From Pelagomonas calceolata (Eukaryota; Sar; Pelagophyceae; Pelagomonadales; Pelagomonadaceae): DNA of 64,000 bases. Positions within the stretch are counted from its first letter, which is position 1, and each line of letters starts with the position of its first letter. The stretch covers positions 434,001-498,000 of the forward strand of contig CAKKNE010000005.1 in the NCBI GenBank assembly GCA_918797485.1, in the 5' to 3' direction. Below the pieces are notes generated by a model. It was not told the DNA's origin and made no database searches. It saw nothing but the letters and a program-made list of their open reading frames with translations. Both the position numbers and the translations under genes were made by a program. This document shows positions 26,509-36,597 of the stretch, in pieces.

Positions 26509-27269
26509 ATGAAAACACTACTCATCGCCGTGCTATTGGCGGGGGTCGACGCGTTCGTCGGCCCTCGCCACTCTTTGAGATTCAAGACCTAAGCAAATCC
26601 TCAAGAACCTCGACAAGTTCGGCGACGCCTATGACCTCAACAAGCAGCTCATCGAGAAGACGGAGATGGTGGAGATCATCATGCACCCGGTGGCCATGGC
26701 GCTCTACGTCGGCGCCGACCCCTACAAGCCGATTGTCGACAAGGTGCAGGCCGGTGTTGAACTCGTTTGCTGTACGTCATTCGTAGGCGTCTCGACACCC
26801 CCGCCCGGTGTCGGGACGCCTCGCCCGCGAGACTTCCGACGACGACGGATACTCGTCGATAGGTGAGTGCGAAACGTTTTTTTTCCGTCCGCAGATTCGC
26901 GCGGGATTTTTCCGCGACTTCCCGCTGAGCCATCGCGCCCAGCACGGCAACTACTTAAAGTACGTGCGCGAGCACGGCGTCTCCTCCGGCCTCTACTACG
27001 CGATGGTCCACAAGGCCTACGGCCACCGGCTCCACCCCAAGACGCTCGAGAAGCTCGTCAACTTCAAGTGGATGCAGACGGACCACCTCAACTCCAAGCT
27101 CTGCGACGACCCCGCCAACTTCTTCTTACTCTTCGCGCCCGTGAACAATTTCTTCTCGTTCGAGAAGTTGTTCCACTACAAGAAGGAGTGGTCCGGCGAC
27201 GCCTACCGCGCCGTCGTCCGCTTCGAGCACGCGGCGGTCGAGTTGCAGTACCCGTCGCGGTTCGCCTAG
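26509..27269 (+). CDS. Plastid-targeted protein of unknown function, multi-exon
   Basis: The leader MKTLLIAVLLAGVDAFVGP is a signal peptide ending in an ASAFAP-like DAFVGP site, the hallmark of import into a secondary plastid. The mature part reads QILKNLDKFGDAYDLNKQ...PVAMALYVGADPYKPIV, then after an intron IRAGFFRDFPLSHRAQHGNY to SRFA. No family was recognised; it is a soluble helical protein of about 210 residues. The second intron (26765-26894, GTTTGC...CCGCAG) is well supported and contains a 14-bp imperfect hairpin (GGCGTCTCGACACC with GGTGTCGGGACGCC). Between the leader and the first mature block the frame shifts by +1 near 26560-26595; a 37-nt GT-AG intron would explain it, as would a sequence error. 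Confidence 0.7.
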
Positions 27270-28925
27270 GTCGCTCCACTTAACAGTATTCATTGACACA
27301 TAATAATCTCCTTCGCGATGCCAAGACAGGCTTTGAAAGCGAAGGGCAGAGGAAGCTAGGACCATGTCTCGGATGCCAAACACCGCGCGACGCAGGCGCC
27401 GCGGGGTACCGAGGCGCCGTCCGAAAATGGGCTCCGGGCGTAGTTTGCGACGTCGACCACGAACCGCGCATGTCGCAGCGTCGTCCGCGAGGCGACCAGG
27501 ACCGCCTCGACGCGTGTAGGCCCGCGGCGGCGGCTCCATGTAGCTATTCGTCCACGTCGCCGCCGGACCTTCGCGGGGCCGACGCCGGCCCGTACCACGG
27601 GCTTTGCGGGCGCGCGTGCCGCACGTCTTCGGCGGTGCCCGACGCGAGCTGCGGCGTCGATCGTGCGGGCCCCGCACTCGCGCGCGAAGGGTTTTTCTGC
27701 GGGTACATCATCCTGCCTCATATTTGTCAGCGGTATGATGCGCGGCGTTGGCGCTCGCGGGCGCCGTCGCCAGACTTCTATCGTCGTAGTCTCGGCAGCT
27801 GCACCGTATCGCTGCCGCGCTTAGCACGGGTCGGCACGCCCAGTCGCTCTCGATTGGGACCGGTGTTGAAGCCACTGCAAAGATGACGTGCAGCCGATCT
27901 CGCTTGATTGCGCGAGACGCGTGCTAAGGGCTCGCACAGCGAGTGAAGAATCGATGCAGCGGTGCGCCGCTAGCAGTAATTGGTCTCGGACTGACCAATG
28001 CGCGAAGCTGCAGGCTTTTTGCAAAACGCAGCGAAAAACCCGTGCAGAGATGCTTGGCCCCGGGCTACCATAATCCCACTAGGCAACTGGATACAAAGCG
28101 TAACTGCCGCTCTAATCCCGCACTTTAGGGGTCGCAAACGAGGCAATTCGCGCTGCTATCTCAGTCAATATGGCAAACAAACTGCCTCAAAGTGGCTTAA
28201 TCGGACGGCGCAATCGAGACGCGTCGATTAAGCCAATTTGCAGCAGTTAGTATGCCATATTGACAAAAATCGCTTCTCAGCCCAAGGGGCTGCCCGATAC
28301 GTCTTTTTGAGGCCCCGCGGCCTCGATACAGCCCCCAAACCCCCGCGCGTGCACGCCGTGGTGGCTGGGAAGGTCCCTGCCAAATCTCGCGACCCACGGC
28401 GCGATTTTCGCCCGAAACCGCGTCCCGGCGAGAAACGCGGACCACACATAGACTGGCATCCCATGGGCCCGAGTTGCCTCAAAGTGTCTTAAATCGTCCG
28501 CGGCCACATGTTGAACGATGTCCGACGCTGCGGTGGCCCGATCGGCTCGCAACGGCGCCAAAAAAGTCGATCGTATGGCTTTTTGCATGGTTTTTGGCCG
28601 TTTTCTCGGCGAGAGGCAGCCCAATTGCTGCCGCGTTTTTTGCAACGCGTAGTCAGGCTGCCCGCGCCCACGACGTAGACTAAGTGTTTTCCGCGAGGAT
28701 GCCCGCGTGCCGAGTTAAGGGGCTTTTTACCTGGATGGAACCTAGAGAATGGGCTAGAGGTGCAGTCCCAGTTGTCTAGTAGGATTAGGGTCGTGCGGGG
28801 TGGTTCGCGTCGCGACAGTGGTTCGCGTCGCGACAGAGGCGCGCCTCCCCGGTCGTCGGCGTTTTTCTGATAGAAACATACTGTTAAGGTTAAAGCGCGC
28901 CATCGCCGCGACTTCTAGCCGCGAC
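27270..28925. other. Stretch without a convincing gene
   Basis: Open frames of 120-200 codons exist on both strands at 27290-27890 but contradict each other and match nothing I know. The only clear structure is the hairpin at 28165-28263 and scattered short repeats such as GCTTTTTGCAAAACGC. Confidence 0.4.
28165..28263. repeat. Long inverted repeat (39-bp arms, 21-base loop)
   Basis: Left arm 28165-28203 begins TCAATATGGCA and ends GGCTTAATCG. Right arm 28225-28263 is its reverse complement at about 33 of 39 positions. It is AT-richer than its surroundings. A fragment of the arm (GCCTCAAAGTG.CTTAA) recurs at 28474-28492. This could be a MITE-like element; no clear target duplication was seen. 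Confidence 0.7.
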
Positions 28926-31900
28926 TCAGCCGTTGTTGTTCGCGCGTCGCGCCTTGAAGCGGTGGAAGGCCCGCTCGGCGGCGTCGAGGTCCAAGCCCTC
29001 CATGAGGGCGTCCAACCCCATGTCGACGGCGAGATCCGGGCCAGTGGCCTCCGCCTCGCCCTGGCCCATGGCGGCGTCGGCGTCGACGGCGCCCGCCGAC
29101 TCTCGAACCCAACTCGCGAACGTCGGCACGGTGTCCGTGCGAACCAACTGCCTCGCGTCGCGCCACGCCTTCTCCGTAAACGCGGCCCGCTCCCACATGT
29201 TCGCGATGCCGAAAAAAAAACGGGCATACGCCGACCACACGTGCGACTCGTCCGCCCCGTAGACCAGCACCTGTGCGGATCTCAGAAATGAGAGGAGCGC
29301 CATGACACACGATCAACCGCGTCATCCCTCCACGCCATCGACGCGACGTCGTCTCTGTTGCCGTTTCTGCTCGATGGCGTGGCGTCGCGCTGATTTCCGC
29401 ACTGCTCGTGGACCGACTTCGTCGTCAAGACGAGCGAGCGCCGCGACGCGACATAGTCGCTGTGGACGGTCCCGAAGGCCAAGCGCCTCTGGAGGGCCGC
29501 CCGGACCTTAGGCTTCTCGAGGTCGCTTCGGTCGAAACCGCACTCCACAAGCACCAAAATGTGAAGGTTGGCTTTGAAAGCGCGCTCATTGAAGTCCTCG
29601 ACGCGCTCACGACCGGCCCGCGTAGCTAGGCATTTTGACCAGACCTCGTCGGCCACAGCGCGGATCGATGGCGTCGAGCCGGCCCGGTCGCCGACAAAGC
29701 ACCGATCAAATTTTGTGTCCGCGCCGGGCGCGGGCATGTAGAACCGCGGCAGGCCCGCCCCCCTGACATCCTCCGACGCCCAATCGTTCGCCCGATCCAG
29801 GTAGGCCAGCGCATCCGAGTACAGCCCTCGGCCGCCCCTTTTGTCGGCTTCGACCAGCTGGCGCGACGCCGGGCCCGGCACGCTCGTCGAGACGCCGGCC
29901 AGAAGCGTCGGAGGCAGCTCGTTCCGCCGGTCGAGCTTCTCGGCCAGCGCCGCCAGTCTCTTCGCCACGCGATCGACCCGTTCGTTCTCCTCGCGGATGT
30001 TCGGGTTCCGCTCGTGCGCGGCCCTGGCGGCGAGGGCTGCCGTCGGGTACTCCTCGTACTGCCCGGGCGCGACCAGGGCGTAGTGCACGGCGACGCCCGC
30101 GCGCATAACGGACACGACGCCGCGGCGGGGCGGGAGCAAAAATGGCGAGAGCCGCCCCATCACGACGTCGTCCTCCTCGTGGACCGCCGGGTGTCCGTCG
30201 TAGGCCAGCTTCGCCGCGTCCTGGACCTCCGCTGGTAGCGAATCGAACTCCCACGAGCCCTCCCTCCATAGGAGACACGAAGCCGCGTTGGCCGCTATTT
30301 GGAGGGCGCAGTTGTCTATGGCGTCGGCCTCGGATTCGGTAGAACCGACATGGAACGTGCCGCTCCCACAACGGTTGAGCGTCTGACATTTGAACAGGTG
30401 TGCGCCGGCCCTGACGAGCTCCTCGGGTATCAGAGAGGGCTTTACATGCGATTTCGCCGTTTCTAGGACCTTTTCCGGAGTCCTGGCGATGCACCGCTTG
30501 ATATCGGACGGCACGCGGCAGCCGGAGACGAATAGCCTTTGGATTCTGCTCGCCTCTTCTGCAGCCGCACGCCGTTCCTCTGTGCCGTACCCTTTGTGCC
30601 GCCGCGGCGGCAGCGCCGGCACGTCGGCCGTGTAGGTCCGCACCAATTCTAATTTCCAAACCGCGCCCTCGCGCGACGCCGTCCCGGTCAGCTCGTACGT
30701 GCCGAACGTGTCGAGCTCGCCGTGGCCTTGGACACTAAAAGCTTGGCCGTCGTCCGTCGCGGTGAAGGAAAGCGCCATGCGGTCAGGTCTACGTTCCTTC
30801 CAACCGTTCCTCCCCCAGTCGTAAGCCGTATCGCCACTCCAAGTCCCGTCCGTCGGCGCGTCGTCGAGGCCCCACCGCGGACCCTCAAAGGTGACGTTCG
30901 TCTCTGCAAAAACGGACTCGGCGCCCCGCGCGAGGCGCCAGGACCCAGTCAAACGCTCGCACGGCCGCGCCGCGTCGCCGCCAATGCAACAGTCCGCCAT
31001 CTGCCCATCGAAGAAGTAGCGGCCGTCGCTGGCCGCCGCCGCCGCCGCAGTAGCAGCTCGAGAGCGGTTCCCCGCGTGGAGATGCGTCACGACGCGGTAG
31101 GGCGTCGCCGCGGCGTCCGTCGGCGCGCTCGCCGAGACCTCCGCCGTCGCCGGTTCCGAGGGGTCGGCGGGTAGACCCTTGGCGCGCAGGAACGCCTCCC
31201 TCGCCTCCCGCAGCGCCGCAGCGGCTTCGGGCGACGGATCGCCGGAAGTTTTGAACCGCTGTCCGCCCTTGATCTCCGCCTGCCACAATCTTTGTGAGAC
31301 GCGCGAGGGCTTGCAGAGCAAGAGCGTGGCGAGCGTCGTGGTGAGGGTCGCCCCGTCTTGTACGTTGCGCATCTTGCCCGCGATGAAGAGATCGATAATG
31401 ATGCTCGCGTAGACCTCCTCCTGCGGTGCGTCGCTCCACGAGCCCGTGTTCGGGAACGCGTCGTCGACCTCCATGTCCACCGGCGGCGCCGCCGCCGCGG
31501 CTGCGAGCGCCGTCCGGCGCCGCCTTCTACTACCATCATCCGCGACGAGGGCGGCGGCCGCTTCTGCCGCGCGTCGCTCCGCCGCCTCCCGCTCCAGTTC
31601 TGCCTTGCGGTCGACCATCGCCGCCGCCGCCGCTTCCGCCGTCTCGTAGTCGGCGCCGGATCTATATCGTTCACCGCCCATCTCAAATTGGTACCCGTAT
31701 CTCGTCCCGGCCATCACTTCTCTTCTATACACGTTCCGGGGAAGCGGTTTCTCCGCCGCGGCCGCGGCCGCATCCGTCGCATCCGATACCAAAACGCCAG
31801 CTGATGAGTCCGTCGTGTTTAGGGCCGCCGCGTCACCCGCCGCGCGCGTCGGCGGCGGCGGCGCGTTGGCGCTGCTGGCCGGCGCCGGCGCCGCAGTAGC

Positions 31901-32818
31901 TCGAGAGCGATTCCCCGCGTGAAGATGCGTCACGACGCGGTAGGGCGTCGCCGCGGCGTCCGTCGGCGCGCTCGCCGAGACCTCCGCCGTCGCCGGTTCC
32001 GAGGGGTCGGCGGGTAGACCCTTGGCGCGCAGGAACGCCTTCCTCGCCTCCCGCAGCGCCGCAGCGGCTTCGGGCGACGGATCGCCGGAAGTTTCAAACC
32101 GCTGCCCGCCCTTGATCTCCGCTTTCCACAATCTTTGTTCGACGCGCTTGGGCTTGCAGAGCAAGAGCGTGGCGAGCGTCGCGGTGAGGGTCGCCGTGTC
32201 TTGTACGTTAGGCAGCTTGCCCGCGATGAAGAGATCGATAATGATGCTCGCGTAGGCCTCCTCCTGCGGCGCGGCGCTCCACGAGCCCGTGTTCGGAAAC
32301 GCGTCGTCGACCTCCATTCTTACCGGCGGCGGCGCCGCCGTGTTTGCGAGCGCCGTCAGGCGCCGCCTTCTACTACCAGACTCCGCGACGCGGGCGGCGG
32401 CCGCTTCTGCCGCGCGTCGCTCCGCCGCCTCCCGCTCCAGTTCTGCCTTGCGGTCGGCCATCGCCGCTGCTGCCGCCTCCGCCGTCTCGTAGTCGGCCCC
32501 GGAAGCATATCTTTCACCGCCCATCTTAAAAGCGTACCCGTACCTCGTCCCGGCCTTCACTTCACTTCTAAACACGTTCCCGGCCTGGGTCGTTCGAGGC
32601 TTACCCGCCCCGGCCGCGGCTGCACCCGTCGCATCCGATACCAAAACGTCAGCTGATGAGTCCGTCGTGTTTAGGGCCGCCGCGTCCCCCGCCTCGCGCG
32701 TCGGCGGCGGCGGCGCGTTGGCTTCTTCCGCGTCAGCCGTCCCGCCTGCTACTGGTTTCTTCTTCGGCGTGTTCCACGTCTTGTCTTTAGCGCCCTTTTT
32801 AGTTGGACGCTCATCCAT
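28926..32818 (-). CDS. Large protein with internal duplication; two exons
   Basis: Exon 1 is 32818-29414 and exon 2 29270-28926, joined over an introner (TTKS|VLVYGADES); the product is about 1250 residues. The start MDERPTKKGAKDK is preferred over a longer frame reaching 33382 because homologous repeats begin just after it. Two 281-residue repeats follow, each with a block AGTRYGYAFKMGGERY...YETAEAAAAAM (resembling AP2 or arm-type DNA-binding sheets), a long Arg/Glu/Ala helix, then SIIIDLFIAGK...LLLCKP. A beta-rich segment (GHGELDTFGTYELTGTAS) comes next, then a helical C-terminus. The whole is unrecognised; nucleic-acid binding is a guess from the AP2-like block and basic stretches. Confidence 0.7.
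29271..29413 (-). mobile_element. Introner element in the large repeat-protein gene
   Basis: On the minus strand the element reads CAGTGCGGAAATCAGCG ... TTCTGAGATCCGCACAG, with two core copies in opposite orientation (CACGCCATCGAGC and GTCGCGTCGATGGCGTGG). Flanks GTCCACGA / GTGCTGGT match at 4 of 8 positions. GT-AG removal restores the frame. Confidence 0.85.
31057..32722 (-). repeat. In-frame tandem duplication, period 843 bp
   Basis: Landmark CTCGAGAGCG occurs at 31057 and 31900, exactly 843 bases (281 codons) apart. Long stretches of the two copies, such as that encoding VVTHLHAGNRSRA, are identical. The duplication is recent or kept similar by conversion. Confidence 0.9.
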
Positions 32819-33835
32819 GCTCGCGTAGAAACCGCGACCACGTCGCTCGAAAGCCGTCGCGTAGCAGTTTCGTCGCAGCGGTTGCCACGAAGGCGACCTC
32901 GAAGGCCTCGACGACCCAGGCAGGCCTCGAGCGGTGCGCCGCGTACCGTGACCGCCGCTGTAGGTCACCAATAATCTTGCACCCCTCACAAAGCTTTGTG
33001 AGCCCTGAGTTGCAACGACGCGCGGTGAGTAGTAGGCGCGTGGCGCGCCGAAGCGTACGCAGAGATTGCGTGACGCGCGGCGAGTGAGCAAGAATGCAAG
33101 GCACACCACCCAGGCTAGCTTTGGAATCGATTTAGCCGGCGAAAACCCGCGCGTTTCCCTATTCATAAAATCGCAGGAGCCGAGCCAATTCATCAAGAAT
33201 CCCACCGCATGAAGAATCCCAGGGCCGCGCATGGTCTTAGTCGCGGTCGGGACCGTCCGACGGCGCCGCGCGACCGACGACAGAGCCTCCTCACCGAGCG
33301 CGTCCGCGCGCTGTGTGCAATGCAGCTGGCGCGGACGGCTGCCTCCTTCCCGATCTCCGGCCCGGTACGCGGCTCTCAGCAACGTCGTCGGGGCAGCAAA
33401 GCCAGTGGGCTTATAGCCTTAGCCAGAACGGACGCGCGTCTCGGGAGAGTAGGGTCGCGGCGATGGCGTCGACGAGGCGCTGTGTGTTGCTGTATAATAC
33501 CATGCCACGGGGCTGCGGCGCTCCAGAGCAAGCCCGGGCGTTAGCTGGCGTCGATCTGCTGTGAAAGTGCGGGTCTGGTACGCCGCGCGCGGCGCACCGC
33601 CAGATCGGCGCGCCCCACGAGGCCTCGTCCTTACGGCAACTCAATCTTACGAGAAAGTGGCTCGTCGAGAAGTGACTGGGAGCCGGCGAGGCGCGTCGTG
33701 CGGACGCGCGTCAGGACCTCGTTCCCCAAGTCGACGCGACTCCACGACTTTGCCGCGGCTCCGCGAACACTTCCCAAGACCGCTACTCGCGGCGTCTCGA
33801 AGGTAGAAGCTCCTCTAGAGCGGCCGAGGGCCGTA

Positions 33836-33969
33836 GGACGCGTCAAGCGGCCACGTCGTCGTCGTGCAGGCGACCCGAGTACGAGGAGCGACGCATCGTC
33901 AGCGTCTCCAGCGCACGTGGAACTAAGCAATGCGTCGATGGCGTCGTCGAGTTCTCAGTACGCGCCGTC
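33836..33969. repeat. 134-bp direct repeat, copy 1
   Basis: It starts GGACGCGTCAAGCGGCCACG and contains AATGCGTCGATGGCGTCGTC, an introner-like core. It differs from the copy at 35940-36073 at only a few positions, for example GACGCATC versus GATGCATC. Confidence 0.9.
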
Positions 33970-35517
33970 AGAGGCGATGAGTTCTCCCGCGCGCATGCAA
34001 CAAGAGCGGAGCGTCGTACCGGTACTAGTCTCGTTCCACGCGGCGGCAGTAGCAGCATTGATTATAAAGTTCTCGAGGTCCTTGCAGTCCGCGCCGGCGG
34101 CCGCGGAACGTCGCGCCGCGCGCAGATGCCCGGGTCCGGACGTCGTCTGCGTCTACCAACCGCTGGTCCGACGCACGTCTTGTGGCGACGAGAAGCGTTG
34201 CCACGAGGCGCTGCGGCAGCCCGCGGGCGCGTCGAGCGCCGAATTGGACGTCTTTTTGTGGTAGCGCGCCGACTCCAACGAAGCGCTGCTGCGCGCGGGC
34301 GCGGGTGCTGATCGCGGCGACGCGGCGCGGCGACGGCGTCGCGTCCGCTCTTGCTCGTGGCCGCGGCTCTGGCGGCGGCTCTGAATCGGCGACGGCGTCT
34401 GCACGGACTTCTGTTGAGGAAGCGTTGCGCCACGTGCTCGTGTCGCGCGCGTCGCGCCCAGCAGCTCGCGCCCAGCAGCTGGGCCGGCCTCGCGCCGCGG
34501 CGACCGCGTCCACGACGTCGCGCTGTGCTCTCAGTGACAGGGAGAGCAGTAGAGCAGTGCTCTCCGACGCGCAGTGGTTGCGTACGTTTGTTGGGGCGTC
34601 TCACGAGCTTTTGGGCAGCCCTTCCGGGCGGCTCGTTCGCGCAGACGGCGTCGCGAACCGACCAAACAAAAAGCGGCCGCAGCTTCCGGTTGGCATACTA
34701 GCCCTCGGTTCTTGAAAACCCACTAGCTTTTAGAACATTTCGGTGTTAATGCATGAAAATAGGCGGCATTTCATTTGCTTTCGACCTCTCCGTGGGGCTG
34801 CGTCGCCAGGGACTCGTTCCTGACCCTTGCGAGACCCGAGGACCGCCGCCCAGGGAGGCATAGCTCACTTCACCAATCAAACACCGATGCTCGCAATTAA
34901 GCTAGAAGGAAAGAATTGGTACTAGCCTGCGAGCTCAGGTCGACTTGCTTAAAAAGTGCCCTTTGCACTCGCAGGTGCCCCTGAGGCTGCCCAGTGAGCG
35001 CAGCCCACAGCCAGGCTCCCAAGGCAGCTGCCAAGCAACAGCAGCGGCAGCTGGAGGCAACGTGCCACTTCGACACTCCACTTCCGATTTGGTGCATGAA
35101 GTTGCCCCTGGCCCCTTGCCCGTCACATGAACGCGAAATGCAGGTGCGGGCGGGCTCCGGTGCTCATTGGAGCTCGCGTGGCAAATTTGATTTTAGGCTA
35201 GGCAAGGTGCAGCTCGCATGTGCGCCTCATGCGCACGGGGGCGGCTCTCGCTGCCATCGACGCGCAGCCGACGGCCGCCGTGGCGCCTTTAGCTCGACGG
35301 CGCTTCAGTTGACGCTCCGCGCGGCGGCTGCGTGGACGCCGAGTGGGCGTGGCCGCGAGCTGCACGCACGCTCCGCTTCCAAGTCCCAGCATTCAACTCC
35401 TTGGGCGTCGGAAGGATGCTACTAGAGGCGCTAAGTTGTTTGCGTGGAATTGGAGCTGCCTCGCTGCCACCGTCGTGCCGCCGCGTCGGCGCTGCTTCGA
35501 TCGGGCCGCTCGAGGTA

Positions 35518-35939
35518 ATGTCGCATGTGCCTCTAGACCGGCAGAAATAAGTTAGCGGCGGGTCTTCGCCCATTTCCGGTGCCTGCGTACCGGCGAAGTT
35601 GTTCTTCAGGACAGTTAGATAGCCCGCCACCGAGCGCCGCCTCGAACGGGCCGCCGAACTGCCGAGGTGACGTTGCATGTGCCTCTAGACCGGCAGAAAT
35701 AAGTTAGCGGCGGGTCTTCGCCCATTTCCGCTGCCTGCGTACCGGCGAAGTTCTTCTTCAGGACAGTTAGATAGCCCGCTGGCCACCGAGCTCCGCCGCC
35801 GAACTGCCGAGGTGACGTCGCATGTGCCTCTAGACCGGCAGAAATAAGTTAGCGGCGGGTCTTCGCCCATTTCCGCTGCCTGCGTACCGGCGAAGTTATT
35901 CTTCAGGACAGTTAGATAGCCCGCCACCGAGCGCCGCCT
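35518..35939. repeat. Minisatellite, three units of about 146-154 bp
   Basis: Each unit begins GCATGTGCCTCTAGACCGGC and includes CGGCGGGTCTTCGCCCATTT and GGACAGTTAGATAGCCCGC. Unit starts are at about 35521, 35672 and 35818. Length differences between units are small indels. No coding role is apparent. Confidence 0.88.
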
Positions 35940-36073
35940 GGACGCGTCAAGCGGCCACGTCGTCGTCGTGCAGGCGACCCGAGTACGAGGAGCGATGCAT
36001 CGTCAGCGTCTCCAGCGCACGTGGAACTAAGCAATGCGTCGATGGCGTCGTCGAGTTCTCGGTACGCGCTGTC
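35940..36073. repeat. 134-bp direct repeat, copy 2
   Basis: Second copy of 33836-33969, abutting the end of the minisatellite; the two copies are 2104 bp apart in the same orientation. Confidence 0.9.
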
Positions 36074-36597
36074 CGATGGCGTGTGGGGTCACGAACTCGG
36101 GCACTGGCTCGACTCACTGCTGCCCCCCAAACCCGCCCGGGCGGCCTTCCCTGTCCATAATACACCTCCAAGGGGCGACGCCGGTCTGGTTGGGCGCAAA
36201 GGCGTGGGCTGTCGCGCGTCGCGGCCTCCGCGTCTGAATAAATCCCAAAAACAACCCCGGTACCCTTGCGAGGTCTAGGTTGGCTTCCCCGAGCGCCTGC
36301 GACGCGTAGAAGAGGGATCCGAGCGCTCCGCGGTTAGCGGCTCGTACGCCTCGCACGCAGAGGTCGGTGCCATCGACGAGCTTTCACGTGTCTCAGCAAC
36401 CCCCTGACGGGCTAAACACGCTTGCCCGCGCTGCCGCAACTTTCAACAGTCCCCCACGCTTGCCCTGACTACTTTCCCAACCACAAACGAAGCTTTGGGG
36501 ACGCGTGGGCCGGGCGCCGAGCCGCACAACATTCTCTGCTTATTGTAGCCGGGAGGCCGGGCCAAGGCTCCCCCAGCGCCCCTGAGGCACCGCCCCG

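Larger units (their letters stand above)
32819..36597. other. Repeat-bearing stretch with no convincing gene
   Basis: Nothing recognisable is encoded on either strand. The stretch holds two 134-bp direct repeats (33836-33969, 35940-36073), a three-unit minisatellite (35518-35939), isolated introner cores at about 33455 and inside the 134-bp repeats, and a CTAG pair near 34702-34733. Confidence 0.5.

Noticed and set aside
27293-27886. Long opposing open frames, 197 codons on plus and 121-183 codons on minus
   Set aside because: They conflict with one another, match no family and lack a leader or domain; in DNA this GC-rich, long chance frames are common.
34025-34715. Overlapping 160-180 codon frames on both strands
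   Set aside because: Arg/Ala/Ser low complexity on both strands with no domain; more likely non-coding repeat-rich DNA.
35518-35939. Three spaced repeats as a CRISPR array
   Set aside because: The units repeat along their whole length without unique spacers, and the genome is eukaryotic.
33836-36073. The paired 134-bp direct repeats as long terminal repeats of a retroelement
   Set aside because: No reverse transcriptase, integrase or gag-like frame lies between them, the ends are not TG...CA, and flanking bases are not duplicated.
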